A DNA stretch of 64,000 nucleotides, from NCBI GenBank assembly GCA_965238045.1, contig CBDEGU010000012.1:1736001-1800000 (forward strand), in the 5' to 3' direction. Position 1 is the first letter of the stretch, and every line of letters begins with the position of its first letter. The stretch comes from CBDEGU01 sp965238045 (GTDB taxonomy: Bacteria > Acidobacteriota > Terriglobia > Bryobacterales > UBA6623). A program made the position numbers and the translations under genes. Below are positions 51,681 to 62,194 of the stretch, one piece after another. Under the pieces are notes generated by a model. It was given only the letters and a program-made list of their open reading frames with translations, ran no database searches and had not been told where the DNA came from.

Positions 51681-53228
51681 ATGTGGATGCAGCAACGGCT
51701 CAGTTTAAAGCTCACCCAGAAGCCGATCCTCACACAAAGCCTGCGCCAGCTTGTGAAGCTGCTGGCCCTCAATAAACTAGACCTCAAGGCAGAGATTAAC
51801 CAGGAGTTGTCCGAAAACCCGGTCCTCGAGGCAGGCAGCGAAATCACCGAGGATACCGAGGCCGAAGACGGCGCTGAAGAGCCGAGGAATGCCAACGGTC
51901 CAGAGGCGAGTTCCGCCCTCCCGGCAGGTGAGGGTTCGGCGGCGCCGGATAGCGAATCCGGTCCCGAGCCAGAGGCCGATCCATTCAGTGAAATCGATCT
52001 CGTCGCTTTTTTCGGGGACTACCTTGACTCGGGTCCGCGCGCGCCGATGGGCGAGATCTCCGAACGGCCTTCGTTCGAAACCTTCCTAGCCAAGCCGACC
52101 ACTCTTACCGACCATTTAATGTGGCAACTTAGCATGTCACATACAGACGACGGCGTGGGCGAAGCGGCCGAAGCGGTCATTGGAAACCTGAACGAGGACG
52201 GCTACCTGACGGCGGAACCCGAGGAACTGGTCCGTTTCTGCGGATGCACGCCGGAGGTCGTGGACGAAGCCTTGCAGCTGGTACAGCACTTTGACCCGGT
52301 CGGAGTGGCGGCTTGCGACCTGCGAGAGTGTCTGCTGATTCAGCTTCGGGCATGCGATGCGGAGGACGGCGTCGCCGGCCGGATCGTGCGCTATTACCAG
52401 CTGGAACTGGAGATAGGAGACCTGGAAAAGATCGCTTTGGAGATGGACCGGCCCTTGAGGCACATCGAAGTGGCGGTCGCCTTGATCAAGCATCTCGACC
52501 CGCGGCCCGGACAGCGATACAACGCCACGAGCGCGCGGATCGTCGAACCCGACGTACAGTTCATTCGAACCAGCGACGGATTTCGCGTCGTTCTCAACGA
52601 GGAAGATTTGCCGGAATTACGGCTCAACCGGAAGTACCGGCAGCTTCTCGGCCGGGGGAAGGCGGACAAAGAAGTCCGTGACTACGTTCGTGAGCGGTAC
52701 AATTCCGCGATTCAGCTGATCCGCAACATCGAGCAGCGGCGCCAGACGATCCGGCGAGTATGCGAAGCCGTCGTTCGGCGTCAGACCCCGTTTCTCTCGC
52801 AGGGCCTGGATCACTTGCGGCCGATGATGATCAAGGACGTGGCCGAAGAGATTGGTGTGCACCCCTCTACGGTAAGCCGGGCCGTCGCGAACAAATACGC
52901 TCACACGCCGCATGGAGTATACGAACTGCGCTTCTTCTTCTCCGAGGCGGTCCAGGGACCCGCGGGCGCGTCGATCCCGCTGATGCTGCTTAAGAGAAAA
53001 GTCAAGAAAATGATCGAACAGGAGGATGCGGCTCATCCGTTGACCGACGATCATATCAGCAAGATTCTCAAAGAGAACGGCATCTCGGTCACCCGGCGCA
53101 CGATCGCCAAATATCGCGAGGACATGAATATCCCCTCGACCCATCGCAGGAGGCGGAAAGCACTGCTTTCCCGAAAAGGACCGGTCCATGAGAGTTCATT
53201 ACACGGGACGCAAGGCGGAAATCACTGA
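51681..53228 (+). CDS. rpoN: RNA polymerase sigma-54 factor
   Basis: A 515-residue sigma factor. The glutamine-rich activator region (RLSLKLTQKPILTQSLRQLV) is at the N-terminus, followed by an acidic linker. The core-binding domain is seen in DHLMWQLSM and FDPVGVAACDLRECLLIQL. The DNA-binding part has HPSTVSRAVANKYAHTPHGV, and the RpoN box appears as TRRTIAKYREDMNIPST. A TATACT hexamer (51648-51653) with GAGGGAG just after it precedes ATG 51681. The 3-prime end overlaps hpf by 41 bases. Confidence 0.96.
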   Translation: MWMQQRLSLKLTQKPILTQSLRQLVKLLALNKLDLKAEINQELSENPVLEAGSEITEDTEAEDGAEEPRNANGPEASSALPAGEGSAAPDSESGPEPEADPFSEIDLVAFFGDYLDSGPRAPMGEISERPSFETFLAKPTTLTDHLMWQLSMSHTDDGVGEAAEAVIGNLNEDGYLTAEPEELVRFCGCTPEVVDEALQLVQHFDPVGVAACDLRECLLIQLRACDAEDGVAGRIVRYYQLELEIGDLEKIALEMDRPLRHIEVAVALIKHLDPRPGQRYNATSARIVEPDVQFIRTSDGFRVVLNEEDLPELRLNRKYRQLLGRGKADKEVRDYVRERYNSAIQLIRNIEQRRQTIRRVCEAVVRRQTPFLSQGLDHLRPMMIKDVAEEIGVHPSTVSRAVANKYAHTPHGVYELRFFFSEAVQGPAGASIPLMLLKRKVKKMIEQEDAAHPLTDDHISKILKENGISVTRRTIAKYREDMNIPSTHRRRRKALLSRKGPVHESSLHGTQGGNH

Positions 53229-53763
53229 CGCACAGAAACGCAAATTGGCCTCGAAGTTCGAGAAGTGTCACAAGATTCTCGGTAAGAGAAGGAGTCTGGA
53301 AGCCCATGTGGTTCTATCGCGGCAGCGGCACCTGTGTGAAGCCGAAGTGACCCTAAGGGCGCTGAACCACACGCTGGTCGTCAGCGCTTCGGGCACCGAC
53401 CCTTACTCGGCGGTTCAAGGCGCGGCCGACAAGATGGCACGGCAGGTGATTCGCAACAAGCACAAACTGATTGATGTCAGCCGTCCAGAGCGGCAACGGG
53501 GGGAGCCTTCGCCGGTCGCCGGAGCGCTGATGGCGGAAGCCGATCGCGAGGCAAGGAATCATGCCAAAGCGAACTCGAGTGCGCCCGCGCGAGTGATCCG
53601 CGCCGAGGGCGTAACGCCGAAACCGATGACGGTGGAAGGAGCGATGTTGAAGATCAACGAGACCGGCCGCGACCAGGTGACCTACCGCGACGCCGAAAGC
53701 GGCGAGCTACGGGTGCTGCTGCGCCGCCGGGACGGCAACTTCGAATTGATCGAGGCCGGCTAG
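53188..53763 (+). CDS. hpf: ribosome hibernation-promoting factor, long form
   Basis: A 191-residue long-type HPF that pairs ribosomes in stationary phase. The N-terminal domain (MRVHYTGRKAEITDAQKRKL, HTLVVSASGTDPYSAVQGAA) binds the 30S subunit. A variable linker leads to the C-terminal dimerisation domain (PMTVEGAMLKINETGRDQV, GELRVLLRRRDGNFELIEAG). AAGGA precedes ATG 53188, which lies inside rpoN in another frame, so translation of the two may be coupled. ptsN, often next to hpf, is missing. Confidence 0.94.
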   Translation: MRVHYTGRKAEITDAQKRKLASKFEKCHKILGKRRSLEAHVVLSRQRHLCEAEVTLRALNHTLVVSASGTDPYSAVQGAADKMARQVIRNKHKLIDVSRPERQRGEPSPVAGALMAEADREARNHAKANSSAPARVIRAEGVTPKPMTVEGAMLKINETGRDQVTYRDAESGELRVLLRRRDGNFELIEAG

Positions 53764-53841
53764 TCAGGCAACCGCGGCGGGCACTCCGGTGAGAGCGCTC
53801 TGACGCCATCTCCAGCCTAACTGTCTCCAGCCTGATTGCGG

Positions 53842-54795
53842 ATGGAAAAGGAAAACAGGGAAGCCAAGAAGCGCCGTCCGGCGAAGAAGGCGACCAGCAG
53901 TGCCGCGAAAGCGAAGACGCCGGCCCGGGGCGATGACGAAGTCGTTATCATCACCGGCCTGAGCGGATCCGGCAAAGGGTCGGTGCTGAAGGTCTTCGAG
54001 GATATGGGTTTCTACGCGGTCGACAACTTGCCGATCGTGCTGATCCCGACGTTCGCGGAACTCTTCGGGCATTCAGCGGAAATTTCGCGGGTGGCGCTCG
54101 TGGTAGATATCCGCGAGGGGGAAGCGCTGAAGAAGTTCCCCAAGATCTTCCGGGATCTGCAACGCCAGAACAAAGTCACGCTGCTGTTTCTCGAAGCCGG
54201 CGATGATGTGCTTCAGAGGCGATTCAGCGAAACACGGCGTCCGCACCCGCTCGCTTCGGGCGGCTCGGTGCTCGGGAGCATCCGCGCCGAACGGACGGCG
54301 CTGAAGAAAATAGAGAAGCTCGCCGATCTTACGCTCGATACGTCGCAGTGCAACATCCACGACCTGCGGCAGTTGATCGTCTCGCGGTTCCATGGAAAGC
54401 GCAAGGAGCCGCTGCTGCTGCTCGCGGTGAATAGTTTCGGATTCAAGTACGGCCTTCCAATCGACAGCGACCTGGTCTTCGATGTGCGTTTTCTGCCGAA
54501 TCCCAACTATGTGCCAGGTTGCAAGGGGCTGACCGGCAAGCAACAGAAAGTGATCCGCTACATCCGCTCGTTCCCGCAGACCGGCGAGTTCGTGGGACGG
54601 ATATCGGACCTGCTGCTGTACCTGATCCCGCACTATGTTCGAGAGGGCAAAAGCTATCTGACGGTGGCATTCGGCTGCACGGGAGGACGTCACCGTTCGG
54701 TGATGATCGCGGAAACCATCGCCCGCAATCTCGGTGCGGCCGGCTGCACGGTCAAGGTGAACCATCGGGATATTCACAAGGCCGACCCGCAATGA
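53842..54795 (+). CDS. rapZ: RapZ/YvcJ-type nucleotide-binding adaptor
   Basis: A 317-residue P-loop protein. A basic ~30-residue N-terminal extension precedes IITGLSGSGKGSVLKVFEDM (Walker A), YAVDNLPIVLIPTFAEL, ETRRPHPLASGG and the C-terminal RapZ domain (NSFGFKYGLPIDSDLVFDVR, FLPNPNYVPGCKGLTGK, VAFGCTGGRHRSVMIAE). In E. coli RapZ controls an sRNA for amino-sugar synthesis; elsewhere the role is less clear. TTG 53836 is also in frame. The lptB-rpoN-hpf-rapZ order is conserved, but without ptsN. Confidence 0.94.
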   Translation: MEKENREAKKRRPAKKATSSAAKAKTPARGDDEVVIITGLSGSGKGSVLKVFEDMGFYAVDNLPIVLIPTFAELFGHSAEISRVALVVDIREGEALKKFPKIFRDLQRQNKVTLLFLEAGDDVLQRRFSETRRPHPLASGGSVLGSIRAERTALKKIEKLADLTLDTSQCNIHDLRQLIVSRFHGKRKEPLLLLAVNSFGFKYGLPIDSDLVFDVRFLPNPNYVPGCKGLTGKQQKVIRYIRSFPQTGEFVGRISDLLLYLIPHYVREGKSYLTVAFGCTGGRHRSVMIAETIARNLGAAGCTVKVNHRDIHKADPQ

Positions 54796-54828
54796 GATGC
54801 CACGGCGAACCCTGCTCCGGACCGTTGT

Positions 54829-54834
54829 TATAAT
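54829..54834 (+). promoter_or_regulatory. -10 hexamer TATAAT before the secreted hypothetical gene
   Basis: A consensus TATAAT 16 bases before ATG 54851, giving a leader of about 9 bases. No clear -35 was found. Confidence 0.5.
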
Positions 54835-54850
54835 TCAAGAAGACTTTCCT

Positions 54851-55759
54851 ATGAGGGAGCTGTTCATGAAATGGAGCACTTGGGGGCTGCCGGTCATCTT
54901 GAGCCTGAGCTTGGTTGTCGCGGCGGATAGCCCTTTCCGGAAAGCTCCGCCGGAAGTCGAAGAAGCTCTCCGGGCCCGGGTCGAGTCCTTCTATTCTCTC
55001 TTTCAGCAGCACCAGTTCCGCAAAGCCGAAAGTTTCGTTGTGGAGGAATCGAAGGATGAGTTCTACAATGCTCCGAAGACTTCGATCCAGGGGTTCGAGA
55101 TTCGCAGCTTGAACTTCGACGATGATTTTCAAGAAGCCAGAGTTCTGATTTCCGTGAAGACCATCCACCCGATGATGGGGCCAAGGCCGATCAGTATGCC
55201 GGTTACGGGCAGATGGAAATGGGTGGATGAGGACTGGTATCTCTACATCACGCCCAAGACGCCGGGAGGAATGATGAATACTTCTTTCGGTCCGCGGAAA
55301 ATTCCGGAATCGATGCCGGGCGGGACGCGGCCTCAGGCATTCCCCGGAGCCGAGGCCATTACCCCGGAGATGATCAAGAAGGTTCTGGGAGATACGTTTC
55401 GGGTCGAGGAGACGGATCTGCACTTCGAGTCGGGCGGTTCCGAGCCCGTGACCCAATCGGTGACAATACATAACAGCAGCAAAGCCGGGCTTGAAGTCAG
55501 CAACACAGGCGAGAAACTGCGCGGCGTCGAAATCACATCCGACGCCAACAAAGTGAAGCCCGAGGGGGAAATGCGGATTTTTTTCACCTACCATCCGGAG
55601 AAACATATCCTCCACGGCGACCACACGGTTGAGTTCGTCGTACGACCGCTGATGCAGACGTTCTCGGTGAATCTGCATTTCGTGGAGACACAAGCGGCTC
55701 CGAAGAACGACCCTACCCCCGGCCCGGAAGAGCCCGAGGCCGCGACCTTGCAGCCATAG
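54851..55759 (+). CDS. secreted hypothetical protein
   Basis: A 302-residue protein with a signal peptide (STWGLPVILSLSLVVAADS). The first half (ALRARVESFYSLFQQHQFRK, AESFVVEESKDEFYN) resembles an NTF2-like/SnoaL-type fold by its helix and strand pattern. The second half (FRVEETDLHFESGGSEPVTQ, SVTIHNSSKAGLEVSNT) looks like an immunoglobulin-type beta sandwich, and the tail is Pro/Glu-rich. No family is recognised with certainty. It follows rapZ by 55 bases but has its own TATAAT box. Confidence 0.7.
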   Translation: MRELFMKWSTWGLPVILSLSLVVAADSPFRKAPPEVEEALRARVESFYSLFQQHQFRKAESFVVEESKDEFYNAPKTSIQGFEIRSLNFDDDFQEARVLISVKTIHPMMGPRPISMPVTGRWKWVDEDWYLYITPKTPGGMMNTSFGPRKIPESMPGGTRPQAFPGAEAITPEMIKKVLGDTFRVEETDLHFESGGSEPVTQSVTIHNSSKAGLEVSNTGEKLRGVEITSDANKVKPEGEMRIFFTYHPEKHILHGDHTVEFVVRPLMQTFSVNLHFVETQAAPKNDPTPGPEEPEAATLQP

Positions 55760-55966
55760 TCCGCTTGCGCGGGTTTACGGATCCCGCTGAATCCGTGGGG
55801 TGCATCTGCCCAGCTGTATCGGTCCGGCGGCGCATGCGATACTCGTCGCCTGGCCGCTCACGGATGAGGGGAATCACACCGCCGCGCAACACGAACCCCG
55901 GCAAGGCACGAAGGGCGAGCTTTCGTATGCAGGGATGGGGCGAGCGCCGTCACAGACGACCGTTTT

Positions 55967-58900
55967 CTAGGGGCAGACCAGATGGATCGAACTCGGCGGA
56001 CTGCCCACGCCGCCGATCTGGACGATGAGAGAGCGGTTGCCGCAGGCGGCCTCGGCCGGCACGGTGAAATTAGCCTGGTAGAGTCCGAGGAACCCGGGAG
56101 CATAACCGCCAAACCCCACTTCCGCTGTCTTGCCATCAACGAGCACCGACACGGGCAAGCTTGTCCGGGAAGGCTCGGCGGGACCGAATTGCCCGGTGGC
56201 GACGCTCGGGTCGAGCGGTCCGCCTCCGGTGAAGAAGAGGGCCAGGATCTGGCCCGTGTTGGCGGCGTTGCCCGGCGTGATGAGCTGGAAGGTCTGAGCA
56301 TCGAGGACTGCTCCTGTCGTGCCGCCGGAGCCGTCGGGCACGGCGAAGACGCCGGGCTGCGAGCCGAAGACCGGCACGCCGGCGACCTCCAGCGCGGTGT
56401 CGTTATTAGTGATGCGAACGGTGGCGGCTTGGCCGGCCACAACCTCAAACGGTACTTGGAGGTTAATCTGCTCCCTGCCCTCTTGGTTGGTGATCGTAAG
56501 CAGGAGCGCCGGGATGCCGGCGAAGGTTACGGTCGTTCCAGCGAAGGTGGTTTCTCCGCCAGCCAGGACTGTGCCCTCAACGCCCTCAGAGAGTCCGACG
56601 CCGAAAATACTGGCGAGACTGCCCGGCACGATGCCGGGCACGAAGGTGGCCGCATTCACAACGCCTCCGGCCTCGAAGAACGGGCTGCGTCCGAGAATGT
56701 CGATGGGGAACAACGCGGACAAGTTCTGTCCGGCCGAGGCGACGACGGTCACGCTCTTGAGTTCCAAGACCGGCGCGCCCGCCTCGGAAAGGCCTATGGG
56801 AATGCCGAGAAGCCGGACTCGAACCGAGGCCCGGCCCAGCACATCGGCGGTCAAGCGCAGGGGGTTTCCGGTGGGACCGTCTTCCTGGGTGGACAGGAAT
56901 TCGACATTGGGCGGACCACTGAAAACGACATCGGCGCCGATCGCGGGCTCGGTATTAGCCTCTCTGACTTCGACGACCAGGGGATCGGAGAGCGCGCCGA
57001 CTTGGAGCGTCTGGCCAGTGCCGCCCAAGACAGTGAGCACCGTCGGCTGCGGGGGTGTCGCCGTGGCGACGAAGGTTGGCGAGAGGTTGCCAATTCTGGC
57101 CTCGATCCGGATCGAGCCCGGCACCTGGCCCATGGTCACGACGGCCGTGGCGCCATCGCTGTCGGAGCCGGGAACCAACTGCGCTTGGCCGCTGGTGACG
57201 ACCCAATCGACTTGGGGAAACGAGATGATCTGGCCGAACTCATTAAAAACTCTGAGTCGCAGTGGCTGGGGCAAGGTCTTGCCGATGCGGGCGCTCTGGC
57301 CGTTGCCTTCTTGTTCGAAACCGGTGGGAATGCCTCCCTGTGCATCGATGCTGAAATCAGCGGCCAGCTCCTTGGTCGTAACAGGGCGCGCGCGAATGAC
57401 CACCGGCCCGGCGCCGGGCCCGAGGATCACCGATACCGCTGCGAGTTCGTCTGGCTTCACGGCGACGAACTGGGGGGAAATCGAGGCCAGAGAACCCTGT
57501 AACTGGTTCAATTCGACGCCGATCAGGCCCTGGCCGACAACATTCGGCGGCCCGGTGACACGAAAAATCAGGGGGTCGGGCAGCGGCTGGCTGGTGCGGC
57601 CGGACTGGCCGTCGCCGGAAACGATCTCGATGTCCAGCTGATTGGCAAGTACGGAAATGGTGAAATCAAAGACCACCTGGCCCCGGGTATCGCCGGTCAA
57701 GATCGTTGCGGCGACCGTGCCGGGTTCGACAATCGTCAAGCCGGCTTGGATTTGGTTGGACTTGCAGCCAATGCCGGCGAAACCGTTGCGGTCGACCGTT
57801 ACGGCCGACTCGCTACAGACGGCTCGCAGCGGACTGAAAAAAATCAGCGTTCCCTCTGGGAGAGGATTGCCCGTCTCATCAGTCGCAAGCACTGTGAGAC
57901 GTTCGGGGAAGTCGGTAAGCGGCGGAATAATCTGGTGGTTGCCTCGAAAGACATTGAGGCCCGTTCCGCGAATGATGTTGACGGCAAACTGCTGGGCAAC
58001 GCCTCCCGTGGTTGTGGCCAAGACGACTAGGACATCCACAAGATTGTCGCCCTCCTCGAGGAAAATCGCGCTCGGCTCCAGAGAGACGGACGTCATCGCG
58101 GCGGGGGCGCTGTTGGAATCGGTCACGATCTCGGCGGCGGGGCGAAGCGCAAGCTCCTCCGGCGTAAGAACGCGGACATTCACCGCCGCGATGCCCTGAG
58201 CGTTGGTGAAGACGGGCTGCCCGGCGTCGAATACAATCTCGGCACTGGCTGGGGCGGTGAAGGAGACGGGCGAGTTGAACAGGGGGAGTCCGTTTTCGTC
58301 CGTCACGCGGACGGCGAGCGCCAGCCTGGTTTGCGCGCCCGGGGGGAGGAACTGGTTGTCACCGACGAGGATCTCCATTTCCGAGGGCGGCAACTCGGAG
58401 GGCGTAAAAGCGGTGACCGAGCGGCTGCTGGCGCTGGATACGGCGACGGAATGGACAACGGTCAGGGTGCTGGTATCGAATTTCGCGAGCAACTTGTCCG
58501 ACAGTGACGAAACGTAAAGAAAGCGCCCGCCGGGCGAGGCGGAGAGGCCCCGCGCGGAAAAGGGAAGGCCCAGCGGCGTGACCGTGGCGTCAGGCATGGC
58601 CGCCAAGTCGATTTCCGCGAGGTCGAAGTCGTTTTGGATGATCCCGAAAGCCCTCGACTCACTGAGGAACTCAAGTCTCGTGAAGGCATACTTGGTCAGC
58701 GGGCCGATCAGTTTTACGCTGCCCCTCTCGGTGTCGAAGAGCTGGGAGGTATCAAAGGGCGAAGAGCCGCGATTCTCCACGAAGATCGTCGTCGAACCGG
58801 GAATTTCATGCAGCAGTCCGTTTCTGATCGCGCTCTTGCCTTCGATCGTGCCGACCTCCTCGTTCGTGAGGAGGTCGTAGAGGTGCAGCGTGGCGCCTTC

Positions 58901-59488
58901 CAGGCCGGTGAGGAAATTGGCCGCTTCCACCAGACCGATCGAAGTGAGATCTTGCGTCTCGATGGTAGCCACGGAGGCTCCCGATTCCAGGTCGATAACG
59001 CGAATTGAGTCGCCTCCATCGGTCAGGATATAGGCCGAGCGCGAACGCTGGTCCACGCGGATTTCCCTTGGTCCGCTGCCGACATCGATCGGGTCGAACA
59101 CCAATGCATCGGTGAAGGTATTGAAGATGTAGAGCGAGCCCGCCGTCACGAGCAGTCTTGTGCCGTCGGGCGTCAGCACGGCGCCGGAGGCACCAAAGTT
59201 GAGACTGATTCACTGGAGGACTTCCAGTCCGGCGCTTTCCGCGATCACAATCGCGTCGGGGCCGCGCCGGCTGATGATGTAGTACTTATCGCCCTGTGGT
59301 CTGGCAAGCAGCAGAAACGCAGTGGATGTGGCCGGGATGGCTCCGGTCTTCGACAGGTCAGCGGCGTCGAAAGCGGTGACCGCGGTGCCGCCTCCCGACG
59401 GCATGAGAAAGGTCCGGTCTTGGCCAAAGCCGGGGGCCGAAGCCAGGATCAGAAGCAGGCACACAAGGGCCTGTTGTGCTAGAGACAT
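55967..59488 (-). pseudogene. giant secreted protein with Solibacter C-terminal domain, one in-frame TGA
   Basis: A frame of 1174 codons from ATG 59488 to 55967, interrupted only by TGA at 59210-59212, in the context GLEVLQ-stop-ISLNFGASGA. The signal peptide is ALVCLLLILASAPGFGQ. The N-terminal ~320 residues look like a propeller (RLLVTAGSLYIFNTFTD, AYILTDGGDSIRVIDLESGA), followed by several Ig-like domains. The last ~230 residues (VNAATFVPGIVPGSLASIFG, PVSVLVDGKTAEVGFGGYAP) match the Solibacter C-terminal domain. The TGA could come from CGA by one C-to-T change. A start at GTG 59179 would lack the signal peptide. Confidence 0.82.
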
Positions 59489-59743
59489 GCGGTCTTCCTA
59501 TTTGGGCAATCGGAACTGCGGACGCGGGGATGCTTCCCTGAATGATACCAGTTTCCCCGAGTTCGAGGGCAAGGCGGCATGCGACCGCGACAACTTAGCG
59601 TGCGTCATATGCGAGCCCGGAAAAGTGCTAAGGCGAGAGGCCACGACGCAAACGGAGGGAGGGCTTTCGCGAGCCTGCCGGCAGGGGAGAGGGGAAGGCG
59701 AGCACGACCAACTGCCGGACCGCGGCCCCAGTTTCTGGTATCC
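59489..59743. other. non-coding region between two secreted-protein genes
   Basis: No gene is recognised. It should contain the promoter of the giant secreted protein (- strand). Confidence 0.4.
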
Positions 59744-59776
59744 CAAAAAAATAAGGGGGGCTCCGGAGAGCCCCCC
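59744..59776 (-). terminator. intrinsic terminator of the 59817-61644 gene
   Basis: Read on the - strand: a 9-bp GC stem GGGGGGCTC / GAGCCCCCC with loop TCCG, followed by TTATTTTTTT. It lies 41 bases after the stop codon of the upstream gene. A textbook Rho-independent terminator. Confidence 0.88.
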
Positions 59777-59816
59777 TGGTTAAAATGTTCAACGTTCCGA
59801 CTGTGCTGCTCCGCGG

Positions 59817-61644
59817 CTACTGGTTCAAGCCTTCGGACTTGCAATCGTGGCCGCAATCGATCTCGCGATCGCCGCCTGAGTCAAACTGCATGACCAAGGC
59901 GAGGTATCCCTGCGCCAGGGTCGGAAATCCGCTTGCGCCGTCGGTGATGAAGGCATAGCCATGCGCGAACTGGAAGTCGCACATCGCCACGACGAAGCCC
60001 TGGAAGTCGGGTACTGGTTCGTCAATACCCTGATCCGGGTTCGCCAGCAAGAGGCTGAAGGCCAACTGCTCGCCGCCCTCGAGCATCACGGAAACCTGCT
60101 CGGTGATCTCGACATCGCTAAAACCAGTCTCGCCGAGAGTCTTGCCGATGAAGTGCATCGTGCAAGCGCCTCTCTGCGCGGCGGTTCCCTTCCAGTCCAC
60201 GGAAGTGTTGGAGACCGCGATCCCCGTGTCGAGTCCAAAGGTACTGGTCACGAACGGATAGAGCAGCGTCGTCGTGCACCGCGTCACGGTGACGAAGACT
60301 TCGGGATCACTCGCCGAGTCGATGAAGCGCGGCTTCGGAGAACTGTCGTCAGCTATGAAGACATCGCTGATAGGCCAGAAACTCACGTCCACGCTGCCGG
60401 AGGTAACTTCCGGCTCGTCCTCGTCGGTAGCCGGCTCCCAGTCCACCTTGATGGGAATCTTAATGTGCTGACGTCTAAACGGATCGGCGTCCCTTACTTC
60501 GTAAATAAATTCGGCCACACCGTCGGCCGGACCATCGGAGTCAATCAACTCGAGACAGAGGAGGCCGCCTCCCGGACTGGGAACAGGGCAGTCGCCTAAG
60601 CCGCCGAGCTCATTGATGGAGTCGGGCACATCAACATCGACGCCCTCCGGAATGCCTGTCAGGCGAATAATGAACTGGGTCGCTTGCGTCGCCGTACCAT
60701 CGCCGTCGACCGGGTAGCCGTTCTCGGCCGAGTGCGCGTTCTCAAGGAAGGTCGGCACACCGATCGTCTTAAAGGCCGTGGCAAAACCTTCCCAAAGCTC
60801 GACAGAAGCTTTTGTCCCTGGGTCATCTTCGCACTGAAGTCCGGAAACGGTATCTTTAACCATCGAGATCAGACCCTGGAAGGCGTCGGCCACGTCAGCC
60901 TGACGGGAACCGATGATGGCGATCGAGAAGCTGCTGGCGATGTTGATGCTCACGGTCACCGCCCCGGATTCGGGAACGGCCGTGGCATTGACCCGCACGT
61001 TGGTGAAACGAAGCGTGGTCGTCTGGTCGAAGCAACCGTCGGCACCGAGAGTGACGCTCAGGTCACAATCTAAGTCGGTATCCGCATCCGTAGAAAAGTC
61101 GTCGTCGAGATTCAAGTCACTGAGGTCATTCGGCGCACCGGGAATCGGAACCATGACGCCGTCCCAGATCAGGGTGCTTTCGTTGATCAGAAAGCCTTGC
61201 TGCGGGCAGGGATAGCGGGGATCCGGCGCGCCCTCGCTGTCGCAAAGCCCCGCAGTCGGAAGCACCGAAGTTTCTAGGGATCCTTCGGAGTTGTTGTCGT
61301 TGACGATCACCAAGGCCTCGGTGAAGGGGTCGGGGTCGTCTACCGTCTCCTGGATTGTGAATCATGCTCGTTACGTTCACGTTGTACCGCAGGCGGAAGT
61401 TGGCCAGGAGGTACTGATCGTAAAGGGTGTCGCCATCATCCACGCTGCCGTTGTTGGTACAGTCCAGGCGGGTATCGCCCACTCGCTCCGCGATACCTTC
61501 CGCGCGGATGGAGTTCGGTACCGCCGCCAACGTGCAGTTGATGTTACCCAGCGGAAGCTGGTTTGCTGCTGCTGCCACGTTTACACTCGAAAACGCAAGG
61601 GCCACGAGGGCCAGCACGATCGAGATTCTTTTCAAAGCTGCCAT
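59817..61644 (-). pseudogene. large secreted protein, one frameshift
   Basis: ATG 61644 (GGAGAG, 4 bases upstream) starts a signal peptide (ISIVLALVALAFSSVNVAAA). The mature part begins NQLPLGNINCTLAAVPNS and ends YNVNVTSM near 61350. There the frame shifts and goes on as TIQETVDDPDPFTEALVIVN to the stop at 59817. The length, 1828 bases, is one more than a multiple of three, so one base is extra. The protein is Cys-poor, acidic and beta-rich; no family is recognised. An intrinsic terminator follows. Either recently inactivated or a sequence error. Confidence 0.75.
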
Positions 61645-61745
61645 TTTACTCTCCTTCTTCTTTTTTCCACAAGAGAAATTCACTCGCTGTTCCACACACA
61701 TCCTTGTCCTCTAACCCACTAATCTTTGGGAATTATAAGGAACGC

Positions 61746-61775
61746 TTGACAACGACCATCGCCATGGGATATCAT
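61746..61775 (+). promoter_or_regulatory. sigma-70-type promoter TTGACA-N18-TATCAT
   Basis: The -35 TTGACA (61746-61751) matches consensus and TATCAT (61770-61775) is a fair -10, with an 18-base spacer. It faces the small-gene cluster to the right and diverges from the secreted-protein gene. Confidence 0.6.
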
Positions 61776-61900
61776 AGTTATCGCTACATTCATGCGGGAG
61801 TCTCCCTGTCGGGTCTCCCGTCGAATAAAACAGCCTTGCATCTCGGACAAGGCCAACCATAAACAAGTTCGCTTATCGCCATGACAACATCTTCCCCTAC

Positions 61901-62014
61901 ATGAGCGTCGGGCAACGGAATGAAGACGTTCTGGAGATGATGGACTTCTTCACCGAGAACGCGAAGCTCGGCGAGCAGGAGAAGATGGCCCTCACCTGCA
62001 TCTACCAGTACTGA
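61901..62014 (+). CDS. small ORF, 37 residues
   Basis: The frame reads MSVGQRNEDVLEMMDFFTEN, AKLGEQEKMALTCIYQY then TGA. The same frame is open further upstream (KFAYRHDNIFPY before the ATG), where no usual start codon is seen, so this may be a truncated gene. It lies ~125 bases after the TTGACA/TATCAT promoter. No ribosome site is visible and no family is recognised. Confidence 0.35.
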   Translation: MSVGQRNEDVLEMMDFFTENAKLGEQEKMALTCIYQY

Positions 62015-62049
62015 GACGGGCGCGATCTGTGGTAGGATGTAGAAACAAT

Positions 62050-62077
62050 AGAGCCCGGTGCAAGAACACCGGGCTCT
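62050..62077. terminator. hairpin, possible terminator
   Basis: An 11-bp perfect stem AGAGCCCGGTG / CACCGGGCTCT with loop CAAGAA. On the - strand it is followed by ATTGTTTC, and on the + strand by GAAAAAA. It could end transcription of the small ORF upstream or of leftward transcripts; the T-runs are weak. Confidence 0.5.
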
Positions 62078-62194
62078 GAAAAAACTTGGCCAGGGGGTCT
62101 TGCCCTGGGGACTACGGCGAAGCTCACTCTTCTCCGTACTGTAGCACAGTGTCTGTGTCCCTGCAAGCCCTCCTGGCTGGAAACAGGAGGGCGC

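Noticed and set aside
55780..55800. ACGGATCCCGCTGAATCCGT as a terminator between convergent genes
   Set aside because: The stem is only 6 bp and no T-run follows on either strand.
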